A stretch of DNA of 64,000 nt, from NCBI RefSeq assembly GCF_001988955.1, contig NZ_CP014263.1:4703501-4767500 (forward strand), read 5' to 3'. The position numbers and the translations under genes are program-made. Origin of the DNA: Spirosoma montaniterrae (GTDB lineage Bacteria > Bacteroidota > Bacteroidia > Cytophagales > Spirosomataceae). The notes beneath the pieces were generated by a model. It did no database searches. It saw nothing but the letters and a program-made list of their open reading frames with translations, and was not told where the DNA came from. Positions 33,708-42,739 of this stretch are shown here, in pieces. The first letter of the stretch is position 1. Every line of letters starts with the position of its first letter.

Positions 33708-34727
33708 CTACTCATTATAGATCACCTGCAAAACAGTTTGTCCAACGGCTTTGAGCGTGGCCCGGTCAATGTTGCTCATATCGTCTTCGGCGGTGTGCCA
33801 GGCCGGAAAGAAGCCGCCTGTACCAATGTTGGTATGAATAATATCAATCATCGGAATTTTAGCGATGGTGTTGGGAGCTACGTGGTCGTCCATGATAGCA
33901 CTGCCAGGGGTATCAACAAAGTACTGACTATAGCCCAGCCGACTGGCGGTTTGCCATATGTTGTTTGTTACGTTGGGAGCGAACTGCATGGAGTGGCCCT
34001 CTTTAGGAAACGTTGCGCTTTTGGCTCCAACCATATCGAGCAGAATGCCGTAATAGGCCGAATAGCCCGGCTTGTGGGGGTTTTTGGCCCAGTAGCGCGA
34101 CCCAAGACAGAAGCCCATGTAATCGTACTGATTGCCACTTGCTTGCTCAAAGTCATCTTTTACTTTTTCGCCACTGCCCCAGTCTTCGGCGTCGAAGAAA
34201 ATAATGTCGATGCCTACGCCGGGTTTCTGTTGCGCCTGCTGAATGGTTCGGGCCAGTTCGAGTAACACGCCCACCCCACTTGCGCCGTCGTTGGCGGCTG
34301 TTACGGGCTTGTTTTTATCGGCAGCATCAGGATCGTTGTCGGCGTGCGGGCGCGAATCCCAGTGGCTCGCCAGCAAAATTCGTTTGGTAGCCTGCGGATT
34401 GATGCTGCCGATGATGTTGCGGGCGTTCAGCTTCTTCCCGTCCCAGGTGGTTGCCACAAAATTCTGTTCCGTCACCGTACAGCCAAACTGCTTTAACTTA
34501 GAAACCAGATAATTACCGGCGTCAACGTGTGCGGGCGTATTAGGTACGCGAGGGCCAAAAGCCACCTGCTTGTCAATATAGGCATAGGCCGAGTCGGCGT
34601 TGAAAGCGGGGGCTGTCACCTGAGCGGGCTGTTCGTTGGTTTGCGTCGCGTCGGTCTGCTTTGGTTTTTCGCGGCAGGCCGAAATGGTTAAGGCCAGAGC
34701 CAGGAAAAAAATTGTGGACTTAGTCAT
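33708..34727 (-). CDS. M28-family lipoprotein peptidase / glutaminyl cyclase-like
   Basis: A 339-residue lipoprotein (lipobox LTISAC) with an M28 zinc-dependent fold: LLASHWDSRPHAD, ANDGASGVGVLLELAR, FFDAEDWGSGE and the distant His of IIHTNIGTGGFFPAWHTAED. The combination resembles bacterial glutaminyl-peptide cyclotransferases, which form pyroglutamate on secreted protein N-termini; in Bacteroidota this is common on exported proteins after signal peptidase cleavage. Aminopeptidase activity is the alternative. I use the ATG at 34727; the gene starts 4 bases after the cysS stop, so they are probably co-transcribed. Confidence 0.88.
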   Translation of the reverse strand: MTKSTIFFLALALTISACREKPKQTDATQTNEQPAQVTAPAFNADSAYAYIDKQVAFGPRVPNTPAHVDAGNYLVSKLKQFGCTVTEQNFVATTWDGKKLNARNIIGSINPQATKRILLASHWDSRPHADNDPDAADKNKPVTAANDGASGVGVLLELARTIQQAQQKPGVGIDIIFFDAEDWGSGEKVKDDFEQASGNQYDYMGFCLGSRYWAKNPHKPGYSAYYGILLDMVGAKSATFPKEGHSMQFAPNVTNNIWQTASRLGYSQYFVDTPGSAIMDDHVAPNTIAKIPMIDIIHTNIGTGGFFPAWHTAEDDMSNIDRATLKAVGQTVLQVIYNE

Positions 34728-34731
34728 GATA

Positions 34732-36219
34732 TTACTCTTCATACGCCCAGTCGATCTGGTGTTTCATGTCTTTAATTACCAGTCCCTGCGCTTTGAAATA
34801 CGAACGAATCTGGTCTACCTTGTCGTATTGCCGCTGCTCTTTGTACTCGCGATAGAGTGTTAACAAGCCATCGACAACGGGCTGATCGGCAGTGCCTTCT
34901 TCGCGTAAGCCCAGCACCTCCTGCATTAATGTAACAAACGAATCTTTCAATAGGATAAACACATCTTCGCCCAACGCAGCCGGGTGTAGCTGAGTGGCGT
35001 AGAGCATATTCACATACTTGAGTAGCGTGAACACCTGCGCTATCGCTACAGCCGTGTTCAGGTCATCGTTCATGGCGTCGTAGAACTGCTGCACCGCCTG
35101 CCGAATGTCCTGCTGCTTTTTCTCGTCGGCAGACACCGTTTCGTCGGCCTGATACTGTAACGTTTTGGCGATACGCAGCCCGTTGGCAAGGCGTCGATAC
35201 CCTTTTTGGGCCGCTTTCAAGGCTTCGTTCGAGAAATCGAGCGTACTGCGGTAGTGCGATTGCAACATAAAAAACCGCACTGTCATAGGGCTATAGGGCT
35301 GGTCGAGCAGATAATGACTACCGGCAAACAACTCGGAGGGTAGAAACGAGTTGCCCAGCGACTTACTCATTTTCTGCCCGTTCACAGTGAGCATGTTCGA
35401 GTGCATCCAATACCGAACCGGCTCAACGCCCGTCAGCCCGTCGCCCTGCGCGATTTCGCATTCGTGGTGTGGAAACTTCAAGTCCATGCCACCGCCGTGA
35501 ATGTCGAACTGCTTACCGAGGTATTTGGTACTCATGCAGGTACATTCGAGGTGCCAGCCCGGAAAGCCTTCGCCCCAGGGCGAGTTCCAGCGCATGATGT
35601 GTTCGGGGGAGGCTCGTTTCCAGATGGCAAAATCGAGCGGGTTGCGCTTCTCCGACTGCCCGTCCAACTCGCGGGTTTCGTTCAGCAAATCGTCTAAGAT
35701 GCGGCCCGACAGTTTGCCATAGTTGCCGCCCTGCTGATTATATTTCTCAATATCGAAATATACCGAGCCATTCGATTCGTAGGCTAACCCTTTGGCTAAC
35801 AGCGTCTGCACGGCTTCGATTTGTTCAACCATATGCCCCGTGGCGGTGGGTTCGATACTGGGCGGCAGCATGTTGAACGCTGTCAATACAGTATGAAAAT
35901 CGTTGGTGTAGCGTTGCACGATTTCCATTGGCTCCAGCTTTTCGAGTTTCGCCATGCGCCCGATTTTGTCTTCGCCTTCATCGCCATCGCCCACGAGGTG
36001 GCCCACGTCGGTGATGTTGCGCACGTAGCGAACTTTGTAGCCAATGTGCGTCAGGTAGCGAAAGAGCGTATCGAACGTCAGGAACGTGCGCGAATTGCCG
36101 AGGTGGACATAGTTATAAACCGTTGGCCCACAGACGTACATGCCTACATAGGGCGGACTGAGCGGCTCGAACAGTTCTTTTTGGCGGGAAAGCGTATTGT
36201 ACAGCTTCAGGGGTTGCAT
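34732..36219 (-). CDS. cysS: cysteinyl-tRNA synthetase
   Basis: A 495-residue class I synthetase with the HIGH variant HLGN ([15 protein letters not shown]), the zinc-site residues (Cys in MYVCGPT and in HLECTCMS, with HHECE), and KMSKSLGN. It charges tRNA-Cys. Length is normal. It heads a two-gene unit with the M28 lipoprotein gene 4 bases later. A TAATTTCG just upstream is one base from the -7 consensus. Confidence 0.95.
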   Translation of the reverse strand: MQPLKLYNTLSRQKELFEPLSPPYVGMYVCGPTVYNYVHLGNSRTFLTFDTLFRYLTHIGYKVRYVRNITDVGHLVGDGDEGEDKIGRMAKLEKLEPMEIVQRYTNDFHTVLTAFNMLPPSIEPTATGHMVEQIEAVQTLLAKGLAYESNGSVYFDIEKYNQQGGNYGKLSGRILDDLLNETRELDGQSEKRNPLDFAIWKRASPEHIMRWNSPWGEGFPGWHLECTCMSTKYLGKQFDIHGGGMDLKFPHHECEIAQGDGLTGVEPVRYWMHSNMLTVNGQKMSKSLGNSFLPSELFAGSHYLLDQPYSPMTVRFFMLQSHYRSTLDFSNEALKAAQKGYRRLANGLRIAKTLQYQADETVSADEKKQQDIRQAVQQFYDAMNDDLNTAVAIAQVFTLLKYVNMLYATQLHPAALGEDVFILLKDSFVTLMQEVLGLREEGTADQPVVDGLLTLYREYKEQRQYDKVDQIRSYFKAQGLVIKDMKHQIDWAYEE

Positions 36220-36272
36220 GTCGCGAAATTACGCATTCCGGTTTGGAAAACGGCGAACCCACTCAAGTTCGC

Positions 36273-36280
36273 TATCTTTG
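36273..36280 (+). promoter_or_regulatory. -7 element upstream of a leader with a long hairpin
   Basis: TATCTTTG matches TAnnTTTG. It lies 103 bases upstream of the ATG at 36384, so the transcript would begin just ahead of the perfect inverted repeat at 36298-36378. The -33 site is not clear. Confidence 0.45.
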
Positions 36281-36297
36281 CTGGAATTTTTAGTGAA

Positions 36298-36378
36298 AAG
36301 TGAAGAGTGAAAAATGCAAAGTGCCTGCAAGTTCGGGGCGTTATTCATTTTTCACTTTGCATTTTTCACTCTTCACTT
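36298..36378. repeat. perfect 26-base inverted repeat in the 5' leader
   Basis: Arms 36298-36323 and 36353-36378 are exact reverse complements; the spacer is 29 bases. The arms are made of GTGAA-type words (AAGTGAAGAGTG, AAAAATGCAAAGTG). It ends 5 bases before the ATG of the downstream gene, placing a long hairpin over its translation start region. Confidence 0.85.
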
Positions 36379-36383
36379 GAAAG

Positions 36384-37586
36384 ATGCAAGTTGTCGAAGT
36401 AGGCGCGAACGCCCGGTATCAGAAAGAATTTATTCAGTTTCCCGTGCGGCTCTACCGGAACGATTCGTGCTGGATTCGTCCGTTGGATGCCGACGTGGAG
36501 GAGGTGTTCGATCCGGCCCGCAACAAACGCTTTGACCACGGTGAATGCACGCGCTTTCTACTGCTGAACGACCGGGACGAGACCATCGGACGAATAGCGG
36601 CTTTTGTCGATTACGAGATTGCCAGCTTAGACAATGACCAGCCTACGGGCGGCATAGGATTCTTCGAGTGCATCGAGAATCAGGAGGCTGCTTTCGCGCT
36701 CTTCGACGCAGGCAGGATATGGCTACAGGAACGCGGCATGGAAGCCATAGACGGGCCGATAAATTTCGGCGACCGTGACCGTTGGTGGGGCTTGCTCGTC
36801 GATGGGTTCGACCGCGAACCGAACTACTGTATGCCCTACACCAAGCCGTACTACATTCCGTTTTTTGAAAACTACGGCTTTCAGGATTATTTCAAACAGT
36901 TTACGTTTGGCATTCCAACTACCTGGGATAAACTGGTCGATATGTCGCAGGCGGTGAAAGACCGCGCCCGGCGTATCTACGAAAATCCGGAGTATAGCTT
37001 CCGCACGCTTGACAAGCGCGACCTGCCCGCTGCCGCCGAGCAGTTTCGGCATATCTACAACGCGGCCTGGGGCCAACATGCGGGCGTGAAAGAAATGACT
37101 GCCGAACAGGCGCAGGGGCTGATGCAGAAGCTAAAGCCGGTTATTGACGAGAAAATCATCTATTTCGCCTATCACGGCGATGAGCCGGTGGCCTTTTTCG
37201 TGTGCCTGCCCGAACTGAACCAGATTTTCAAGCATGTTAATGGCAAATTAGACCTGATAGGCAAGCTGAAATTTCTGTGGCACGTTGTCCGCAAAACCAA
37301 CCGCAAAGCCTTCGGGGTAGTGTTTGGCGTGGCTCCGGCGCATCAGGGCAAGGGACTCGAAGCGGCCATCGCACTTCGGATGCCGCACGAAGCCGATACG
37401 AATCCGAATTTCCAGTACGATACGCTCGAAATGAACTGGGTTGGCGATTTTAATCCCATTATGGTGCGCTTCGTGAGCCAGTTAGGATCAACTATCGTCA
37501 AAACCCATGTGACCTATCGCTATTTGATTGACCGTACCAAACCATTTAAACGCTGCCCCGTAATTGGGCGAAAGAAAGAAAAATAA
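36384..37586 (+). CDS. GNAT-like protein of unknown function
   Basis: A 400-residue protein. The C-terminal half looks like a GNAT acetyltransferase (segment FGVVFGVAPAHQGKGLEAAIALRM, with the Q-x-x-G-x-G/A-like acetyl-CoA loop as HQGKGLE), and the N-terminal half is a degenerate repeat of similar kind. Homologues in Bacteroidota are often wrongly labelled GTP cyclohydrolase. No signal or membrane span. Its stop overlaps the next start (TAATG at 37584-37588), so it is translated with the PfkB kinase. Substrate unknown. Confidence 0.75.
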   Translation: MQVVEVGANARYQKEFIQFPVRLYRNDSCWIRPLDADVEEVFDPARNKRFDHGECTRFLLLNDRDETIGRIAAFVDYEIASLDNDQPTGGIGFFECIENQEAAFALFDAGRIWLQERGMEAIDGPINFGDRDRWWGLLVDGFDREPNYCMPYTKPYYIPFFENYGFQDYFKQFTFGIPTTWDKLVDMSQAVKDRARRIYENPEYSFRTLDKRDLPAAAEQFRHIYNAAWGQHAGVKEMTAEQAQGLMQKLKPVIDEKIIYFAYHGDEPVAFFVCLPELNQIFKHVNGKLDLIGKLKFLWHVVRKTNRKAFGVVFGVAPAHQGKGLEAAIALRMPHEADTNPNFQYDTLEMNWVGDFNPIMVRFVSQLGSTIVKTHVTYRYLIDRTKPFKRCPVIGRKKEK

Positions 37587-38503
37587 TGAGCTTAGTAACC
37601 GTTGGTTCCGTTGCGTTCGATGCGCTCGAAACGCCTTTTGGCAAAACCGATAAAATTATCGGCGGTGCTGCCACCTACATCACGCTGTCGGCGTCGTATT
37701 TCACGGAGAAAAACAATCTCGTAGCTGTCGTAGGCGACGATTTTCCGCAGAGCATGATCGATATTCTGGAGAGCCACGGCGTTGATACGCAGGGACTGGA
37801 GATTCGGAAGGGAGAGAAAACGTTTTTCTGGTCGGGCAAGTACCACAACGACATGAACACCCGCGATACGGTGGAGGTGCAACTGAACGTAATGGGCGAT
37901 TTCGACCCAAAAATTCCCGATGCTTACCAGGATTGCCAATACCTGATGCTTGGTAATACATCGCCGACGGTACAGCGGCTGGTAATTGAGCGGTTGCATA
38001 ATCGCCCGAAACTGATTGTTCTGGACACGATGAATCTCTGGATTGAGATTGCCAATCCCGACCTGATGGAACTGCTGAAATTAGTCGACGTATTGGTAGT
38101 GAACGATGAAGAAGCCCGGCAACTCACCCGCGAGTATTCGTTAGTACGGGCAGCAGCCAAAATTCGCGAAATGGGGCCGAACACCGTCATCATTAAAAAA
38201 GGCGAACACGGTGCGTTGCTATTTCAGGGCGATCAAATCTTTTTCGCTCCCGCGCTGCCACTCGAAGAAGTGTTTGACCCAACCGGCGCGGGCGATACCT
38301 TCGCAGGAGGTTTTATTGGCTATTTAGCTCAAACCGACGACAGTTCGTTCGACAATATGAAGCGGGCCATTATTTACGGTTCAGCAATGGCGTCGTTCTG
38401 CGTCGAGAAGTTTGGTGCTGAGCGTATTATGAATCTGACGCAGGAAGAAATCGATGCCCGCGTTCGGGAGTTCATAAAACTGTCGGCCTTCGGGCTAGTA
38501 TAA
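37586..38503 (+). CDS. PfkB-family carbohydrate/nucleoside kinase
   Basis: A 305-residue kinase with the N-terminal IGGAATYITLSAS (substrate site), and the C-terminal DPTGAGDTFAGGF signature with the catalytic Asp in GAGD. The family includes ribokinase, adenosine kinase and fructokinase; the specific sugar is not evident. The start overlaps the GNAT-like gene by one base, which suggests the two proteins act together. Confidence 0.92.
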   Translation: MSLVTVGSVAFDALETPFGKTDKIIGGAATYITLSASYFTEKNNLVAVVGDDFPQSMIDILESHGVDTQGLEIRKGEKTFFWSGKYHNDMNTRDTVEVQLNVMGDFDPKIPDAYQDCQYLMLGNTSPTVQRLVIERLHNRPKLIVLDTMNLWIEIANPDLMELLKLVDVLVVNDEEARQLTREYSLVRAAAKIREMGPNTVIIKKGEHGALLFQGDQIFFAPALPLEEVFDPTGAGDTFAGGFIGYLAQTDDSSFDNMKRAIIYGSAMASFCVEKFGAERIMNLTQEEIDARVREFIKLSAFGLV

Positions 38504-38559
38504 ACGTTTCGGATAGCTGAATCGTTATATACCAGCATTTCAACCTCTACAACGACCGT

Positions 38560-41436
38560 ATGGTACGTTTTTTCTCCTGTCTGAGCTTACTGCTCTGCAC
38601 AACCCTGGCTTTGTCGCAGCCAGCCGTTCAACCTAAACAAGGTAAATCCCCCGCTCGGTCGGCAAGCCCGGCCAGCAAAGCAATCAACCTCAATGCCCCC
38701 ATCCCAACCGACCCGGCAGTGAAGGTGGGCAAACTACCAAACGGCCTGACGTATTACATCCGCAAAAATGCCGAGCCGAAAAACCGGGCCGAACTGCGGT
38801 TGGTGATCCGGGCGGGGTCGGTACTCGAAACCGACGAGCAGCAGGGCCTGGCCCATTTTATGGAACACATGGCCTTTAACGGCACCAAAAACTTTCCAAA
38901 AAATGAACTCGTCAACTTCCTGCAATCGGCGGGGGTACGGTTCGGAGCCGACCTGAACGCCTACACAGGTTTCGACGAAACGGTGTATCAACTGCCCGTT
39001 CCGACCGATTCGGCGCGGCTGTTTGAGCGGGCTTTTCAGATTCTGGAAGACTGGGCACACAACGCTACCATCGACCCGGCAGAGGTTGAAAAAGAACGGG
39101 GCGTTATTCTGGAAGAACGGCGGCTTGGGCGCGGAGCCGGTCAGCGGATGCGCGATAAATATTTTCCGATTTTACTCAACAATTCGCAGTATGCCAACCG
39201 CTTACCGATTGGCACCGAGCAGGTGCTGACGACGTTTAAGCCTGAAACGCTGCGGCAGTTTTACAAAGATTGGTATCGACCCGACCTTATGGCCGTGATT
39301 GCTGTGGGCGATTTTAACGCGACCGAAGTCGAAGCGATGATTCGGGAGAAATTCGGGCGAATTCCGGTGGTTAAGAACGCAAAGCCGCGCCGGGACTACG
39401 AAATTCCGGCACACAAAGATACGAAAGTGGTGATTGTGACCGACCCAGAACAGCCGAATACGGTGGTGCAGGTGATTTACAAACGCCCCGAAATCAAAGA
39501 GCGGACCCTCAACGACCTGCGCGAAAGCATCAAACGCGGCCTGTTCAACACCATGCTGGGCAACCGGATTCAGGAACTGACGCAGCAGGCTAATCCGCCG
39601 TTTCTGGGCGGCTACAGCAATTACAGTGATTTTCTTGGCAATCTCGATGCCTTTACGTCCATTGCTGTAGCGAAGGAAGGTAATGTAGAGCGGGCCATTC
39701 GGGCGGTATTGGACGAAAATGCCCGTGTAAAACAATTTGGCTTTACAGCTACCGAACTGGCCCGCGCCAAGCAGGAATTTTACACGAACGTGGAGCAGAG
39801 TTATAGCGAACGTAACAAAACCCGCTCGGCTAATTTCGTCAGTGAATATGTTCAGAATTTCACCGATAAAGAGCCATACACAAGCATCGACTTCTACTTC
39901 GATTTCACGAAAAAGGTGCTGCCCGGCGTTGCCCTCGATGAAGTCAATACGCTGGTCGATCAGTTTATCAGGAACGAGAACCGGGCCGTGATTGTGATGG
40001 CCCCGGAGAAAGATAAAGCCAAACTGCCGACCGTTGAGCAGATTATCGGCTACGTCGATAGCGCGGGCAAAGACCTCAAACCTTACGAAGACAAAACCCT
40101 CGACGCGCCATTGGTGGCAACACCGCCCACGCCTTCGCCCGTGTCAAACGCACGCGAAATCAAAGAAATAGGCGTCACAGAATGGACACTCCGCAACGGC
40201 GTTCGGGTAGTGCTGAAACCGACGGATTTCAAGAACGACCAGATTTTATTTTCTGGAGTGAGTTTTGGCGGCACGTCGCTCTACGAGTTGAAAGATTTTC
40301 AATCGGCGCGGTTTTCGAGTACGCTGGCGGCTATGGGCGGCACGGGTGCTTACAGTCAGGTGCAGTTAGGCAAATTTTTGGCTGGCAAGCAGGTAAATGT
40401 ATTTCCGTTTGTGAGCGAGCTGAACGAAGGCGTCAACGGCAGCGCGGCCCCGAAAGACCTTGAAACGGCACTGCAACTGCTCTACAGCTATTTCACACAA
40501 CCCCGCAAAGATCCCGACGTGGTGGCCGGGTTCCTGTCTAACCAACGAAACGCGCTGCAAAATCAGATCAACACGCCCACGCCCCAACGGGTGTTTCAGG
40601 ATACAATATCGATCACGCTGGGCGCGAACAATCCGCGTCGGCAACCGCTTAAACCGGCTGATTTAGACAAGATTGATCTCGACCGGGCCATCAGCATCTA
40701 TCAGGAACGCTTCGCCAATGCAGGCGATTTCACGTTCTTCTTCGTCGGCAATTTCAACGAAGAAAACATTAAGCCGCTCATCGAAAAATACCTCGGCGGT
40801 CTGCCCGCCACACCTGGCAAAACCGAGAAGTTTACCGACCTCGGCATTCGGATTCCGGCGGGACAACTGAGCAAAACCGTTTATCGCGGTCTCGACCCGA
40901 AAGCTACCGTGCAGATGGTGTATAGCGGAGACCTGACATGGTCGCCCGAGACCACAACGCAATTAGACGCCCTGGCCGAAGTGCTGGAAATCAAGCTGAT
41001 TGAAAAGCTGCGCGAAGAAGAGAGTGGCGTCTATGGCGTTGGGTCCAATGCCAGCTACAGCAAATACCCGGTGCCGCGCTACACGTTCCGCATCAGCTTC
41101 GGCTGTGCGCCCGAAAACGTAGAGAAGCTGATTGCCAAAACGCAGGAGATCATAAATACTATCAAGCAAAACGGTGCCGCTCCGGGCGACATTGCCAAGT
41201 TTAAGGCCGAAACCTGGCGCGAAACTGAAGTGCAGTTGAAAGACAATCAGTTCTGGCTCGGCTATCTGCAAAGTCAGTATTTCAATCAGGATGAGCCGAC
41301 CGAAATTCTGCGCGAAAACGAGCAGTTGAATAAAGTGACCGTCGATAGCACGAAAGCAGCCGCTAACAAGTATCTGGCCGACAACGTTGCCCGGTTCGTG
41401 CTGCTGCCGGAGAAAAAAATGGAGATAGGTAAGTAG
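38560..41436 (+). CDS. M16-family metallopeptidase
   Basis: A 958-residue exported protein (signal peptide near MVRFFSCLSLLLCTTLALS). It has two M16 halves: the active half holds the inverted zinc motif H-F-M-E-H (residues 99-103) with the later Glu in ERGVILEER, and the second half (about 520-950) is the inactive R/Y domain, as in pitrilysin-type enzymes. Such enzymes degrade peptides in the periplasm. Length is normal for the Bacteroidota class. It is followed by the HipA-like gene on the same strand, 49 bases away. Confidence 0.9.
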   Translation: MVRFFSCLSLLLCTTLALSQPAVQPKQGKSPARSASPASKAINLNAPIPTDPAVKVGKLPNGLTYYIRKNAEPKNRAELRLVIRAGSVLETDEQQGLAHFMEHMAFNGTKNFPKNELVNFLQSAGVRFGADLNAYTGFDETVYQLPVPTDSARLFERAFQILEDWAHNATIDPAEVEKERGVILEERRLGRGAGQRMRDKYFPILLNNSQYANRLPIGTEQVLTTFKPETLRQFYKDWYRPDLMAVIAVGDFNATEVEAMIREKFGRIPVVKNAKPRRDYEIPAHKDTKVVIVTDPEQPNTVVQVIYKRPEIKERTLNDLRESIKRGLFNTMLGNRIQELTQQANPPFLGGYSNYSDFLGNLDAFTSIAVAKEGNVERAIRAVLDENARVKQFGFTATELARAKQEFYTNVEQSYSERNKTRSANFVSEYVQNFTDKEPYTSIDFYFDFTKKVLPGVALDEVNTLVDQFIRNENRAVIVMAPEKDKAKLPTVEQIIGYVDSAGKDLKPYEDKTLDAPLVATPPTPSPVSNAREIKEIGVTEWTLRNGVRVVLKPTDFKNDQILFSGVSFGGTSLYELKDFQSARFSSTLAAMGGTGAYSQVQLGKFLAGKQVNVFPFVSELNEGVNGSAAPKDLETALQLLYSYFTQPRKDPDVVAGFLSNQRNALQNQINTPTPQRVFQDTISITLGANNPRRQPLKPADLDKIDLDRAISIYQERFANAGDFTFFFVGNFNEENIKPLIEKYLGGLPATPGKTEKFTDLGIRIPAGQLSKTVYRGLDPKATVQMVYSGDLTWSPETTTQLDALAEVLEIKLIEKLREEESGVYGVGSNASYSKYPVPRYTFRISFGCAPENVEKLIAKTQEIINTIKQNGAAPGDIAKFKAETWRETEVQLKDNQFWLGYLQSQYFNQDEPTEILRENEQLNKVTVDSTKAAANKYLADNVARFVLLPEKKMEIGK

Positions 41437-41485
41437 TATCGGTTGAAGGTAAATTTAACCTGTCGTTTTCCGCAAGTTGCGCTCT

Positions 41486-42283
41486 ATGCCTCAACAACCG
41501 CCCCAACTCCGAACCGTTGCCGTAACACGCTACGTAACGCCCCTGCGCGAAGGAGGTTCGTTGCCCGCCATCGTCGAAGCCGACGACGAGTTTCTGTATG
41601 TGCTGAAGTTTCGTGGGGCTGGGCAGGGTGCCAAAGCCCTGATTGCCGAACTCATTGCGGGCGAACTTGCCCGCGCAATCGGTTTGCGCGTACCCGAACT
41701 GGTGTTCGCTACGCTGAGCGAAGCCTTTGGCCGCACCGAACCCGACGAGGAAATTCAGGATTTGCTCCGGGCCAGCGAAGGACTGAATCTCGGTCTGCAT
41801 TACCTCTCCGGAGCCATTACGTTCGACCCGATTTTAAACACTATCGATGCCCGTTTAGCCTCAGAAATCGTATGGTTCGATTGCTTTATCACAAACGTTG
41901 ACCGAACGGCCCGGAATACCAATATGCTGATGTGGCACAAAGAGTTGTGGCTTATCGACCACGGCGCGGCTTTGTATTTTCACCATTCCGGTCAGCCGTG
42001 GGAAGAGCAGGCAGTTCGGCCCTTCGTAGCCATAAAAGACCACGTCCTATTGCCCCGCGCTACCGAACTCGACGCCGTTGACGCTGACTTCCGCCAACGC
42101 CTGACACCCGACCGCATCCGGGCTATCGTATCACTCGTACCCGACGAGTGGCTGACCGATGCCGAATCGGACGCTACGCCCGACGAACGGCGCGAGGTAT
42201 ATGCCCGGTTTTTAGAAACCCGCCTGGCTCATTCCAACACCTTTTTGACTGCTGCTAACGATGCCCGGAATGCACTTGTATGA
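41486..42283 (+). CDS. HipA-like kinase
   Basis: A 265-residue HipA-type Ser/Thr kinase without the N-terminal subdomain of E. coli HipA. Catalytic-loop motifs: NVDRTARNTN (Asp and Asn of the loop) and the metal-binding IDHG. The frame opens with a TTG at 41477; the ATG at 41486 is used. It is followed by a DUF3037 gene with a 23-base overlap, a pair seen in many genomes, while a HipB-like antitoxin is absent. Whether the pair is a toxin-antitoxin or another regulatory unit is not established. Confidence 0.85.
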   Translation: MPQQPPQLRTVAVTRYVTPLREGGSLPAIVEADDEFLYVLKFRGAGQGAKALIAELIAGELARAIGLRVPELVFATLSEAFGRTEPDEEIQDLLRASEGLNLGLHYLSGAITFDPILNTIDARLASEIVWFDCFITNVDRTARNTNMLMWHKELWLIDHGAALYFHHSGQPWEEQAVRPFVAIKDHVLLPRATELDAVDADFRQRLTPDRIRAIVSLVPDEWLTDAESDATPDERREVYARFLETRLAHSNTFLTAANDARNALV

Positions 42284-42644
42284 ATACGCCGTAATTCGGG
42301 TGGTGCCGCGCGTTGAACGCGAAGAGTTTCTGAACGTGGGCGTTATTCTGTATTGTTCGGCGCAGGGATTTCTGCAAACCAAATTTGCGCTTAAGGAAGA
42401 ACGGCTACGGGCATTTTCGAGTGCTGTAGACATATCTGAACTGCACGAGCGTTTGCAGGCATTTGAGCGGGTGTGTGCGGGTCGGCGTGAGGGCGGGCCG
42501 ATTGGTCAGTTACCGATTGCCGGACGGTTTCGGTGGCTGACAGCCGCCCGTAGCACGGTGGTGCAACCATCGGCGGTACATCCGGGCTTATGCGTCGATG
42601 CCGCCGAAATGCTGGAGCGTTTGGTTGAGCAGTTGGTGCTTTAG
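42261..42644 (+). CDS. DUF3037 protein paired with the HipA-like kinase
   Basis: A 127-residue protein with the DUF3037 opening (YEYAVIRVVPRVEREEFLNVGVIL). It overlaps the HipA-like gene by 23 bases and has no other partner. The family has no known activity; constant pairing suggests it is the regulator or partner of the kinase. The ATG at 42261 gives MPGMHLYEY; the ATG at 42270 is an equally likely start. Confidence 0.85.
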   Translation: MPGMHLYEYAVIRVVPRVEREEFLNVGVILYCSAQGFLQTKFALKEERLRAFSSAVDISELHERLQAFERVCAGRREGGPIGQLPIAGRFRWLTAARSTVVQPSAVHPGLCVDAAEMLERLVEQLVL

Positions 42645-42739
42645 TCGGTTCAACCCGACGACGTGTTGCTTACCGTTCCCTCAATTAGTCGCCGTTAGCC
42701 AATTATTTTAAATAACTTTCTGGTAATCAGCAGGAAGTT

